A stretch of 25,403 nt of DNA, from the IMG/VR virus record IMGVR_UViG_3300032294_001025, positions 1 through 25,403 of that record. One strand, 5' to 3'. Within the stretch, counting starts at the first letter, position 1. Every line of letters begins with the position of its first letter. Under the pieces are notes generated by a model. That model was not told the origin of the DNA. It saw only the letters and a list, made by a program, of their open reading frames with translations, and ran no database searches. The DNA comes from a virus. Positions 14,606 through 21,506 of the stretch are shown here, piece by piece. Position numbers and translations under genes: made by a program.

Positions 14606-15016
14606 ATGTCTTTTAAGTATGTTTTATTCCAAGAAGTAGGTAAAGCTAAGACGCGCCGCGAATCAGTGCGGGCGAACTCTTTGCCTATGTTAGTTCGGTC
14701 GCTTTATGTGGGTTTACATACCCAGAAGCGTACCGGGCGCCGTATGTTCAACCTATCGGGCGGCGCGGGCGTATGGCTTGAATTTTTTGATACGGAGTTA
14801 CCCTTCGCGCGCCTTCAAAAGTTAGCGCCCAATTCGTTTAGTCCTTTGGCTATGTACGAAGCATTGCTACAGCTTGAAACGCTAGCGGGCGGGAACTTGG
14901 CCGATTTTCCGGAATTGGAGACGGAGTTTAAAAATTTGCGCGACGAAGCAGCAAAGTATAAAGCAGCAGCGCAAAAAAAGAAGTACACACCTATTAACGA
15001 CGACGCGGCCGTATGA
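14606..15016 (+). CDS. Unknown early phage protein (136 aa)
   Basis: First gene of the rightward block, 136 residues, not recognised. Residues 1-75 look alpha/beta and contain KTRRESVRANSLPMLVRSLY and RRMFNLSGGAGVWLEFFDTE. Residues 80-125 form likely helices (SPLAMYEALLQLETLAGG, then EFKNLRDEAAKYKAAAQKKK), the latter coiled-coil-like, and the end is acidic. The codon use is rich in GCG, CGC and CGG, unlike the GCT/CGT-preferring genes from 16141 on. The next gene overlaps by 4 bases (ATGA). First genes after a strong promoter in phages are often host-takeover factors; that role is inference only. Confidence 0.6.
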   Translation: MSFKYVLFQEVGKAKTRRESVRANSLPMLVRSLYVGLHTQKRTGRRMFNLSGGAGVWLEFFDTELPFARLQKLAPNSFSPLAMYEALLQLETLAGGNLADFPELETEFKNLRDEAAKYKAAAQKKKYTPINDDAAV

Positions 15017-15264
15017 TAGTAGGTACTTTAATTCCGTCTACGTTTGAGCATACTAGCGAAATTCAGGCGCGTTATAGTTCGGCGGGCGAAAAGAAGGCGC
15101 GGGAGTTTAGCCCGCGCGGACTTGCCCGCACTAAAAAACGCAAAAGGGCGCAGGATGCTAGAAACGGCGTGGAACTTGCTGTACTTGGTGCGATTGACAA
15201 GAAGGCCGCAAATAAGCGGGCGAAGTTGGCAGCAAGGGAGGCGAAGCGCCGCGGACTAGTTTAG
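15013..15264 (+). CDS. Small basic protein (83 aa), unknown
   Basis: An 83-residue protein overlapping the previous gene by 4 bases, so probably coupled to it. From residue 27 it is dominated by Lys, Arg and Ala (KKAREFSPRGLARTKKRKRA, then KKAANKRAKLAAREAKRRG), giving a strong positive charge and helical character. Such a tail would bind nucleic acid or ribosomes non-specifically. The same GCG/CGC-rich codon use as the preceding gene is seen. No family is recognised. Confidence 0.55.
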   Translation: MIVGTLIPSTFEHTSEIQARYSSAGEKKAREFSPRGLARTKKRKRAQDARNGVELAVLGAIDKKAANKRAKLAAREAKRRGLV

Positions 15265-15369
15265 TACTTTATTTATTTGCGCTAGGCGCAGGACTACCAA
15301 GGTAGAGTAGTGAGTTCCACACTATAAACGGAATGCCCGCGGGAGAAACGTGTGCCTATTAAAAAAGGT

Positions 15370-15444
15370 ATGCGCGTATTTCGCGGGCTTTACCTGTTAG
15401 ATGCAGGTTATTACTTGTTTCTTTGTTGGGGACTATTAATGTAG
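15370..15444 (+). CDS. Possible 24-residue hydrophobic peptide
   Basis: In the 276-base gap between genes, an ATG at 15370 opens 24 codons (MRVFRGLYLLDAGYYLFLCW...) ending at TAG 15442-15444. The peptide could cross a membrane once. There is no clear leader or overlap to support it, so it may be chance. The rest of the gap (15265-15540) holds short hairpins, for example ACCTG/CAGGT, and the terminator at 15488. Confidence 0.2.
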   Translation: MRVFRGLYLLDAGYYLFLCWGLLM

Positions 15445-15487
15445 GGTTATTGCCTTACGTTATTAGTTCCCTTTATTGTTTAACGCT

Positions 15488-15528
15488 AGGCGCGTAGGTA
15501 GTTTACTACTTATTGCGCCTTTTTATTT
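15488..15528 (+). terminator. Strong terminator 12 bases upstream of a start codon
   Basis: AGGCGC GTAGGTAG (15488-15501) pairs with CTACTTAT T GCGCCT (15506-15520) over 14 pairs including two G-U pairs and one bulged T, with a TTTA loop, then a TTTTTATTT run to 15528. It would end transcription from 14521 after the first two genes. The ATG at 15541 follows so closely that no separate promoter fits between, so readthrough or attenuation is implied. Confidence 0.75.
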
Positions 15529-15540
15529 GCTGTTATTGTT

Positions 15541-15672
15541 ATGGATGCTAAAATGTATCAAGACTTGGTAACATACCAAGCCAAGCGTATTGAAGCACTG
15601 CAAAAAGAAGTGGCAAGGCTTGAAGGCTTGATTAACCAAACTAGTAAACAACATAAACCACAAACGAAGTGA
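15541..15672 (+). CDS. Small coiled-coil protein (43 aa)
   Basis: A 43-residue frame opens at 15541 (MDAKMYQDLVTYQAKRIEAL) and ends at TGA 15670-15672, overlapping the next gene's GTG by 4 bases (GTGA). The central part (AKRIEALQKEVARLEGLINQ) has heptad spacing of hydrophobic residues, suggesting a short coiled coil; the tail is polar. The overlap and the A/T-rich leader (TTTATTTGCTGTTATTGTT) support it. It starts immediately after the terminator at 15488-15528. Function unknown. Confidence 0.55.
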   Translation: MDAKMYQDLVTYQAKRIEALQKEVARLEGLINQTSKQHKPQTK

Positions 15673-15878
15673 GTCAGTTAACTTATAACTACTATGCTAG
15701 CGTAAAAGGTAGTAATGCAGCTCGTAGCATCTGCAATGAGCTAAACACTATGATAGGTAGAACTGCCTGCCGTATTGCACAAAAGAAGGCGGGAGGCGTT
15801 TATTTTCTTGACTTAATCGTAACGGCCGACGAAGCGCTCAAGTACGACATAGAGTCAGACTTTACCTTATCTATTTAA
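15669..15878 (+). CDS. Small unknown protein with GTG start (69 aa)
   Basis: A 69-residue protein starting at GTG 15669, chosen because it overlaps the stop of the previous gene as GTGA. It contains SVKGSNAARSICNELNTMIG and then a beta-rich part, GGVYFLDLIVTADEALKYDI. No family, signal peptide or membrane segment is recognised. It is followed by a hairpin at 15890-15912. Confidence 0.55.
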   Translation: MSQLTYNYYASVKGSNAARSICNELNTMIGRTACRIAQKKAGGVYFLDLIVTADEALKYDIESDFTLSI

Positions 15879-15889
15879 CTAAAGGAGAA

Positions 15890-15912
15890 GTGAACAGCCT
15901 TTAAGTGTTCAC
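15890..15912 (+). promoter_or_regulatory. Hairpin between small genes, role unclear
   Basis: GTGAAC (15890-15895) and GTTCAC (15907-15912) form a perfect 6-base-pair stem with an 11-base loop, followed by a loosely T-rich stretch. It follows an AAAGGAG sequence (15881-15887). It could be a weak terminator or an RNA site affecting the gene at 15935. Confidence 0.3.
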
Positions 15913-15934
15913 ATTATTTCTATTTAATTGTCTT

Positions 15935-16111
15935 ATGAAAACTAAACTATCAACTTTCTATATGGCTGCTGTTGAATATCCTCACGTCCGCGGCCCTTTG
16001 TTTCAAGTACAAGCCCGAACTGAGAAAGAAGCAAGAGCAAAACTACGCTTCCGACTTGGTATGGGACGTTGCCCAAACGGAACGAAGCTCGTAGATTTGT
16101 TCACCATCTAA
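15935..16111 (+). CDS. Small unknown protein (58 aa)
   Basis: The start at 15935 (MKTKLSTFYMAAVEYPHVRG) is chosen over one 30 bases upstream because TTTAATTGTCTT directly before this ATG matches the leader before 16141. The protein has 58 residues, with ARTEKEARAKLRFRLGMGR as a basic helix and a short hydrophobic end. It resembles small conserved phage proteins in which a beta hairpin is followed by a basic helix, but no family is recognised. It lies 29 bases before the amidoligase cassette. Confidence 0.5.
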   Translation: MKTKLSTFYMAAVEYPHVRGPLFQVQARTEKEARAKLRFRLGMGRCPNGTKLVDLFTI

Positions 16112-16140
16112 CCAACTAACCAATTTAATTTTATTGTCTT

Positions 16141-17514
16141 ATGGAACTCAAGCCTTTATTTTGTGTTGGCGAGACTGTAATGATTGTCAAGCCTGAGGAT
16201 CCCATCATTAAGTGGAACTCAGAAGGAGGTATGGACCACCTTATGGGTGAGCTACGTACTATTGTAGAAGTAGATGTATTTACTTATGACGGAACCGATA
16301 CAGTGCGTTATCGAGTTAGCAACGACGGACGCGGCAACGGAAATTACTGGGGCTTTTCTGAGGACTGTTTACGCGAGCCAGACGGTAGTGTTCGGGAACG
16401 CAAGGAGCCAGAGCCTACGTACGACGACCAAGGTCGAGAGACAGTACTAACTAGTTCAGGAGAATTTATCCTTAAAGAAGATGCTGTTCTAACAGACTTT
16501 GACGGGTGGGTTCACGTTGACGAGGTGTTGACTGCTGATGACGGCAAGACGATGCACCAAGACAACTACCGTGACCACGGATACCGAGAGACTCCTAGCG
16601 GTGAGGTGTTCCACAAAAGCGTACTCAATTACGTACAGGACCTAGGCGAGTGGCATCATCAGGACGACGAGGATGATTCTCACTTCCGCCATAGTGACGG
16701 AGACTACTACTCATACGAAGAGCCTGCAAACGACCGACACGATTACCACGCGGGACCTCGTGAGAACTACTCAGACGGCGCTAAGTTTCGGTTTGGCGTA
16801 GAGGTAGAGAAGGAGGACTATAGGCCTATGAGCAACTACGAGCTATACGAGGTAGACAATACTGGGTGGGCTCGTGAGCGTGACGGTTCCCTCGACGACG
16901 AATCAGGCTTCGAGCTAGTTAGTCCTATGTTTGACTTGTTCGGAGATCGTTTCGACGAGCAGGTAAACAGCGATATCCTATCCGAACACATCAACGCCAA
17001 ACATACTAGTTCGTGCGGTGGTCATATGGGGTTCTCTATCAAGAACAAGCGCGGCGCTCAGGTCTTTGACTTGTATAACGGATTCTTCCCGCTGCTTATT
17101 GCTATGTACCGCAAGCGTCTTAATGGCGACTGGTCTAAGCTACGTACTAACAACAGCTACAAGAGCGGGCGACATCGGTACTCAGCTATCAATGTTCAAA
17201 GTGGATACATTGAGTTCCGCATCTTCAGTGCTGTTAAGGACGTATCTAACTTGCTATGGCGCAGGGACTTGCTACGTATTATGGCCAAGAACCCGAAGAA
17301 GGGTGTTATGTGGTGGATTAACCAAGCTATGAACCCTAACTCAGCTCTTCACAATCACATATGTAAGGTGTACAGCATTGAGAATATAACCAAGCTGTGT
17401 GCTTATGCTGCTGCCATTGCCGAGCGTATGAACGGCAGGGAGTATGTGGGTCTTGTGCATTTTGCCGACGAAGAAGTCAAGCAAAGTGCCAAGCGATTTG
17501 TATCTAACGTTTAA
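16141..17514 (+). CDS. Amidoligase-family COOH-NH2 ligase, paralogue 1
   Basis: A 457-residue protein. Its second half (about 215-440) carries the amidoligase signature of the glutamine synthetase-like fold: FGVEVEKE (218-225) with the Mg-ATP-binding Glu pair, GWARERDGSLDDESG (242-256), ELVSP (258-262), CGGHMGFS (292-299), and IEFRIFSA (357-364) with an Arg following a Glu. This family (Amidoligase_2) joins carboxyl and amino groups using ATP. The motif usually read as H-x-H is H-M-G here, so the second His is missing. The N-terminal half begins with a small beta domain (1-85), then a His/Asp/Tyr-rich stretch (about 135-205) of unknown role. It is followed by the amidotransferase at 17554 and paralogue 2 at 18488. 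The substrate is unknown; peptides, cell-wall stem peptides or a nucleotide adduct are all possible. Confidence 0.8.
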   Translation: MELKPLFCVGETVMIVKPEDPIIKWNSEGGMDHLMGELRTIVEVDVFTYDGTDTVRYRVSNDGRGNGNYWGFSEDCLREPDGSVRERKEPEPTYDDQGRETVLTSSGEFILKEDAVLTDFDGWVHVDEVLTADDGKTMHQDNYRDHGYRETPSGEVFHKSVLNYVQDLGEWHHQDDEDDSHFRHSDGDYYSYEEPANDRHDYHAGPRENYSDGAKFRFGVEVEKEDYRPMSNYELYEVDNTGWARERDGSLDDESGFELVSPMFDLFGDRFDEQVNSDILSEHINAKHTSSCGGHMGFSIKNKRGAQVFDLYNGFFPLLIAMYRKRLNGDWSKLRTNNSYKSGRHRYSAINVQSGYIEFRIFSAVKDVSNLLWRRDLLRIMAKNPKKGVMWWINQAMNPNSALHNHICKVYSIENITKLCAYAAAIAERMNGREYVGLVHFADEEVKQSAKRFVSNV

Positions 17515-17553
17515 TTGTTTCTTTTTTCTAATTCTATTTAATTCTTTTTTCTT

Positions 17554-18468
17554 ATGTGTATTGCAATTCTAAACAACGGTAAAAAACTAACCCGTAAAGA
17601 AATGTCTAACTGCTGGGTGTCTAACGACGACGGCGCCGGTATGCTGTTCATCAAGGACGGATACCTTCAGGTCATCAAGCAACCCAATACTGATGGCTTC
17701 AATCGTGCAGGTGCTGCCTTCGACAAGTTCTACAAAGACTACGAGATGGTCTATGCTGAGTCACGTCAGTTCGGTTACCCTATTCTTGTTCACTTCCGTA
17801 TTGCTACTCACGGTATGGATCCCGAGTACCTACATCCATTCCTTGTCAGCGACAGCGTGGGCCTTATCCATAACGGCATCATCTACGGATATGGCACGCG
17901 TGAGGTCAGCGACACTGCTGAGTTTGCCCAAGAGCTAGCTACGCTGCCTTCTGATATGACTAAGAACGTAGAGTTCCTTGACATTCCATTCGTTGCCAAC
18001 TCTATCTTCGACAAGCTAGAGGCTAGTAACAAGGTTATCTTTATGGACGACCGCGGCGAGTACCGCATCTTCAACGAGCAGCTCGGTCACTGGGTCGGCA
18101 ACAACTGGTTCAGCAACGACGCGTACAAGACACGCACTACGTACTACGGTTCTGCTGTTGGCAAGCCAATGGCTAAGTACCAGCCACGTACTCAGAGCTA
18201 CTACGACAAGTGGTCTGCTGATGATTGGTACGGTGATGCTGCCTTTGGAACAGCAAATCTGCCTGCCAACACATCGACAAGTAGTACGCCATACATCTTC
18301 GACAAGAAGTACGATTGCTTCGTGTGTGCTGATGAGGTATACGTCAACGACGAAGCTTGTTGCGTAACGTGCAACTCATACATTGTAGACTCTGAGACTG
18401 ATGTAGTCAACAAGATGCTCAACGAAGATGCTATGCTCAAGCAGTACGGTAATGTTATTATGGACTAA
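17554..18468 (+). CDS. Class II glutamine amidotransferase
   Basis: A 304-residue Ntn-type enzyme that releases ammonia from glutamine. It starts MCIAIL, so removal of Met exposes Cys2, the class II nucleophile; this fixes the start. Other family motifs are in place: NDDGAGMLF (24-32), HFRIATHG (80-87) with the glutamine-binding Arg82, LIHNGIIYG (104-112) with the oxyanion Asn-Gly pair, and SDT (119-121) with the glutamine-binding Asp. It has no synthetase domain, so ammonia must go to a partner; amidoligase genes lie 39 bases upstream and 19 bases downstream. The C-terminus carries CFVC and CCVTC (about 267-290), a likely zinc ribbon. The Ser/Thr/Ala-rich part before it may be a linker. A leader of T-rich sequence precedes the ATG. 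Confidence 0.88.
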   Translation: MCIAILNNGKKLTRKEMSNCWVSNDDGAGMLFIKDGYLQVIKQPNTDGFNRAGAAFDKFYKDYEMVYAESRQFGYPILVHFRIATHGMDPEYLHPFLVSDSVGLIHNGIIYGYGTREVSDTAEFAQELATLPSDMTKNVEFLDIPFVANSIFDKLEASNKVIFMDDRGEYRIFNEQLGHWVGNNWFSNDAYKTRTTYYGSAVGKPMAKYQPRTQSYYDKWSADDWYGDAAFGTANLPANTSTSSTPYIFDKKYDCFVCADEVYVNDEACCVTCNSYIVDSETDVVNKMLNEDAMLKQYGNVIMD

Positions 18469-18487
18469 TGTTTAAACAGATTGTATT

Positions 18488-20233
18488 ATGAAAACTATTG
18501 ACTTAGCTAACGTTATGGCGTTACCACGCCACCCAAAGACCGATGGTATTTTCACACGCTTGGTTAACGGTGAGCAGATGTTTATTGACGTAGACATCCG
18601 TATTGTTCCAACAACAATTGGCGTACTTCGTCCTATGTTTAACTGGGACGGTTCAATTCCAAGCAATGGGCTCATCAATGTTCGACTTACCACAAGTGGC
18701 TTTATGGGATTTGTCTGCGTACAAACAAGGGTAGGCAACTTTAGCGATTCCTTAACAGAAGAGGTGTGTATTTCAGAGACTGACTTCCGATACGACACTA
18801 CAACTGTTGACAAGAACACTCTGGATTTACTTCTGTGGTCTTCTACTGTTGACGACAACAATCCGTTAGAGAATACAGTACTTGGCAAACGAGGCGGAGT
18901 TATAGAGCTCGGCGCTGTGTTTACCCATCCTCTATCGTTTAAGAACAAGTCCTTAACTACAGACGGCATCCCCGTTGAGTTTTTCGGTATATCTACCACC
19001 GACGGACAGGAAGGTGTAGCTATTTTGTATGAGCCAAAGGATCGTATTGCAACCAGTGAATACATAGAGTCTATCAGAGGTAGAGAACGATATATCTGTA
19101 TCAGCTGGTCAAATGAACACAGACAATACGTTACGTGCATTGACGGTGTTACTCGTGCAACTGAAGACTGTAAGCCTTGCATTACTGACATCACCGAGAC
19201 AGGACTAGGTAACGCTATCGTGTTCGTTGGTTTTGTCCCTCGTTCTACGCTTAATAGCATAGTTACTTTCACTACTGTAGATAGACTGGACAGCAACTAT
19301 GATGAGATGCTTATATCAGAAAACACCGCCAATAGACTCATCGGTAAAACATATGGCTCACTCACTCCTGTTATGTACGGTAATAGGTTCTGCCTTGATG
19401 AAAGCCGCAAGCCTATTCGTTACCGGCTTGACTACCACTCTAGCGATAGGGATACTGCTGAAGAGATAACATCAGGTATGACTATTGGGTTTGAGGTAGA
19501 GAAAGAGGACGAGAGTGCGCTTAAGTCTTACGATGCATACACTCTTCTTGAGGATACCGGATGGTTCAAGGAACGAGACGGATCTCTTGACGATGACTCA
19601 GGCTATGAACTTGTCAGTCCTATCTACGACCTGATGAGCGACAAGCTAGACGACGACATCAAGTCAAGTCCTCAGCTCACTGAGCTTATCAATGCTGACT
19701 ATGGTCGACGTTGTGGTGGACACATCCACATTGGTAACGGCAACAGTGGTGCCACGTTGTTTGACAAGATGTCACCTTGGATTCCTCTTATCTATTCTCT
19801 GTACGTTGGTCGCATCGGTGGTGAGTACTGCAAAATCAAGAAGAACAAGGACATCAAGGACGACCACGACAAGTATCAGGCCGTGCGAATCTTTGACAAC
19901 CGCATCGAGATTCGCATCATCTCTGCTGTACCAAACGTAGAGACCCTGCTATGGCGTAGAGACTTGATGCGTATGATTATGAATAATCTTGACTGGACAC
20001 CAATGAAGATTATGAATCAGCTACTCGACGATAAGAGTGAGCTGTATGCTCTGCTGCATAAACAGTACACGCCATCACAAATAGCTGTCAAGGCTAGGCT
20101 CTATGCCTACTTTGCTTCTGAGCTACTTGATGATGCTCACGCTGTCAAGCAACACATTATGAATGCTGTAGACTACTTCAGCAAAACACAAATTCGTCAC
20201 CTTAAATCATACTCTTTCAATGTCAACCAGTAA
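18488..20233 (+). CDS. Amidoligase-family COOH-NH2 ligase, paralogue 2
   Basis: A 581-residue protein with a C-terminal amidoligase domain (about 330-560) clearly related to the gene at 16141. Motifs: IGFEVEKED (333-341), WFKERDGSLDDDSGYELVSP (359-378), CGGHIHIGN (409-417) with both His residues, and IEIRIISA (473-480), followed by TLLWRRDLMRM as in paralogue 1 (NLLWRRDLLRI). Here the H-x-H motif is intact, so this is the copy most likely to be a full ligase. The first 330 residues are a different, mostly beta-structured region with scattered Cys (VTCIDGVTRATEDCKPC, about 215-231, a possible metal site), not recognised. It overlaps the next small gene by 14 bases. It probably acts with the amidotransferase 19 bases upstream, perhaps as a complex of both paralogues; substrate unknown. 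Confidence 0.8.
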   Translation: MKTIDLANVMALPRHPKTDGIFTRLVNGEQMFIDVDIRIVPTTIGVLRPMFNWDGSIPSNGLINVRLTTSGFMGFVCVQTRVGNFSDSLTEEVCISETDFRYDTTTVDKNTLDLLLWSSTVDDNNPLENTVLGKRGGVIELGAVFTHPLSFKNKSLTTDGIPVEFFGISTTDGQEGVAILYEPKDRIATSEYIESIRGRERYICISWSNEHRQYVTCIDGVTRATEDCKPCITDITETGLGNAIVFVGFVPRSTLNSIVTFTTVDRLDSNYDEMLISENTANRLIGKTYGSLTPVMYGNRFCLDESRKPIRYRLDYHSSDRDTAEEITSGMTIGFEVEKEDESALKSYDAYTLLEDTGWFKERDGSLDDDSGYELVSPIYDLMSDKLDDDIKSSPQLTELINADYGRRCGGHIHIGNGNSGATLFDKMSPWIPLIYSLYVGRIGGEYCKIKKNKDIKDDHDKYQAVRIFDNRIEIRIISAVPNVETLLWRRDLMRMIMNNLDWTPMKIMNQLLDDKSELYALLHKQYTPSQIAVKARLYAYFASELLDDAHAVKQHIMNAVDYFSKTQIRHLKSYSFNVNQ

Positions 20234-20456
20234 AATCGAAGCTAACTTCAGCAAGCCGTACAAGCACGGCCTTACACGTTCAACTGCATACGTAACAGCA
20301 TTTGTGTCTATCGATGCGCCTAACCACCGCTTCAAGATAGATGTCACTAGTGGTCACGATACTATGGGCACTGGCTCTGACTTCAACATACCTAAGATGG
20401 AAGCTACGCTGCGTATGAAAGAGGAGATTCTAGAGTACATCAAACAGCACCTTTAA
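20220..20456 (+). CDS. Small unknown protein after the amidoligase (78 aa)
   Basis: A 78-residue protein whose ATG lies 14 bases inside the end of the amidoligase gene, suggesting coupling. It contains a beta-like part (TAYVTAFVSIDAPNHRFKID), a short polar loop with HDTMGTGSDF, and a C-terminal helix (KMEATLRMKEEILEYIKQHL). Because it is tightly linked to the cassette it could be an accessory or a carrier, but no carrier motif such as a phosphopantetheine site is seen and the family is not recognised. Confidence 0.55.
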   Translation: MSTSKIEANFSKPYKHGLTRSTAYVTAFVSIDAPNHRFKIDVTSGHDTMGTGSDFNIPKMEATLRMKEEILEYIKQHL

Positions 20457-20457
20457 T

Positions 20458-20589
20458 ATGAGTGAGGAGAAGATTGACCGAGAGATCAGCCGTCAAAACG
20501 ATCGTATGATTGATGCGGGAATATGGTTTCTTAGATTGACTATATTTGGTAACGTAGTGCTGTTAGTTTTATTTAACCTTCTAATGTAG
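20458..20589 (+). CDS. Small single-pass membrane protein (43 aa)
   Basis: Starting one base after the previous stop, this 43-codon frame encodes a charged N-terminus (MSEEKIDREISRQNDRMIDA) and then a hydrophobic segment from residue 22 to 42 (IWFLRLTIFGNVVLLVLFN) that could span the inner membrane. The frame ends at TAG 20587-20589, two bases before the next ATG. Tight spacing on both sides supports it. It could be a holin-like or inhibitor peptide, but its place among early genes does not favour lysis. Confidence 0.55.
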   Translation: MSEEKIDREISRQNDRMIDAGIWFLRLTIFGNVVLLVLFNLLM

Positions 20590-20591
20590 CT

Positions 20592-20897
20592 ATGATTATG
20601 AAAATGTCTATAGAAGACTTCTTGTCTTCCACATTTAAGATTGACTTCTGCGTTGACGAACACACACGTTACGTTGCGGTGATAGAACCTGAATGGGAAG
20701 ACGACTGGGTTACTGTTAGTGTCGGAGAGTACTACTACGACGTTAACCTTTGGCTTGATGACGATGATGTTGTACGCTTTGCTGTATACAGACTCAAGTC
20801 AGACCCTGATAACTCTCCTGATTTCTTAACTATGATTGACAGCAAGGTCGTCTGTAGTGACGGATGTTCTTCAGCTGTTATTACTGTTGCAGTATAA
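20592..20897 (+). CDS. Small acidic unknown protein (101 aa)
   Basis: A 101-residue, strongly acidic protein; the start is at the first ATG (MIMKMSIEDFL), with further ATGs at codons 3 and 5. Mostly beta-like segments are seen: FKIDFCVDEHTRYVAVIEPE, DWVTVSVGEYYYDVNLWLDD and VVRFAVYRLK, with a CSDGC motif near the end. The Asp/Glu-rich, beta character would suit a DNA mimic or a binding partner, but no family is recognised. It is the last gene of the run that began at 16141. Confidence 0.55.
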   Translation: MIMKMSIEDFLSSTFKIDFCVDEHTRYVAVIEPEWEDDWVTVSVGEYYYDVNLWLDDDDVVRFAVYRLKSDPDNSPDFLTMIDSKVVCSDGCSSAVITVAV

Positions 20898-20923
20898 AGT
20901 TATTAACAATTCTGCAAAAACAC

Positions 20924-20954
20924 TTGCATCTTAATTTTTTCTCGTGTAACTTCG
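20924..20954 (+). promoter_or_regulatory. Promoter with extended AACACTTGCAT element
   Basis: TTG (20924-20926), 20 bases, TAACTTCG (20947-20954). The -7 box deviates from TAnnTTTG at one base. The -33 region AACACTTGCAT (20919-20929) is identical to that of the promoter at 21764. It drives a hairpin-rich stretch and then the gene at 21163. Confidence 0.6.
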
Positions 20955-20959
20955 CCTAG

Positions 20960-21140
20960 CAAAAGCAAGTCAGCGATACGACAGTAGCTGTTCGGATGAT
21001 AGACATACGAAAGGCAGCCGTAGCATCGTGCGTCGTAGCGTAGCGAGAGGGCCTCAAGCCCGACGAAGCGTAGCGCGACGCCTGTGTCTAAGTACGAAAG
21101 ACGTAGACGCAGGACGCGCTCGTTACGTTGTTTGAGCGGC
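20960..21140 (+). ncRNA. Candidate structured RNA 2 or long structured leader
   Basis: About 180 bases between the promoter and the next gene are G/C-rich and structured. The clearest element is CCTGTGTCTA (21081-21090) pairing with TAGACGCAGG (21104-21113), 10 pairs with one G-U and a 13-base loop. Another is GCGTCG (21030-21035) with CGACGC (21076-21081) enclosing GGGC/GCCC (21049-21061). CGCTC/GAGCG follows (21117-21137). Several GTAGC words recur. No terminator is seen, so it may be the 5' leader of the 21163 operon rather than a free RNA. The minus-strand 83-codon frame here is antisense to the promoter and considered spurious. Confidence 0.4.
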
Positions 21141-21162
21141 GTATTATAAACCAACCTAACCT

Positions 21163-21261
21163 ATGAAACAGCAAATTAAATCTTACTCAGACGTAGCTCT
21201 TATGCTTATGTCTATCACACTGATTGTCTTATACTTAGTAGATAAAACAGGATACAAATGA
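21163..21261 (+). CDS. Small membrane peptide (32 aa)
   Basis: A 32-codon frame at 21163 (MKQQIKSYSDVALMLMSITL) has a hydrophobic stretch from about residue 11 to 26 that could form one membrane helix, then a short polar tail. Its TGA overlaps the next ATG as ATGA, good evidence that it is translated and coupled. No family is recognised. Confidence 0.55.
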   Translation: MKQQIKSYSDVALMLMSITLIVLYLVDKTGYK

Positions 21262-21506
21262 AACAGACAGCAGTAGAATGGTTTTCTGAAAAAACATTTA
21301 ATCAGATAGAGTTATTGAAAAGAGGATATGTGAACCAAGAAGAATTCTTAGGTGGCTTAATCAAGTTAAGAGACCAAGCCAAAGAGATGGAGAAAGAACA
21401 AACACTAAAGTTTGGAATTAAGTGTCAGCTAGACTTCATTAAGTCGGATGGCATCCGTAGCGTAGAAGATTTATATGAATCAACCTTTAATCAACAAACA
21501 AAATGA
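21258..21506 (+). CDS. Small helical phage protein, MKQTAVEWF type (82 aa)
   Basis: An 82-residue helical protein. The start MKQTAVEWFSEKTFNQIELL and the central QAKEMEKEQTLKFGIKCQL are like a small protein that recurs in Bacteroidota phages and prophages, without a known function. The C-terminus ends VEDLYESTFNQQTK. It overlaps its neighbours by 4 bases on both sides (ATGA), so three genes from 21163 to 21745 form a coupled unit. Confidence 0.65.
   Translation: MKQTAVEWFSEKTFNQIELLKRGYVNQEEFLGGLIKLRDQAKEMEKEQTLKFGIKCQLDFIKSDGIRSVEDLYESTFNQQTK

Noticed and set aside
18472-19296. Minus-strand frame of 274 codons
   Set aside because: Antisense to amidoligase paralogue 2, whose frame is continuous; composition is typical of a shadow.
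20903-21154. Minus-strand frame of 83 codons
   Set aside because: Runs against the promoter at 20924 and the structured leader; no family features.
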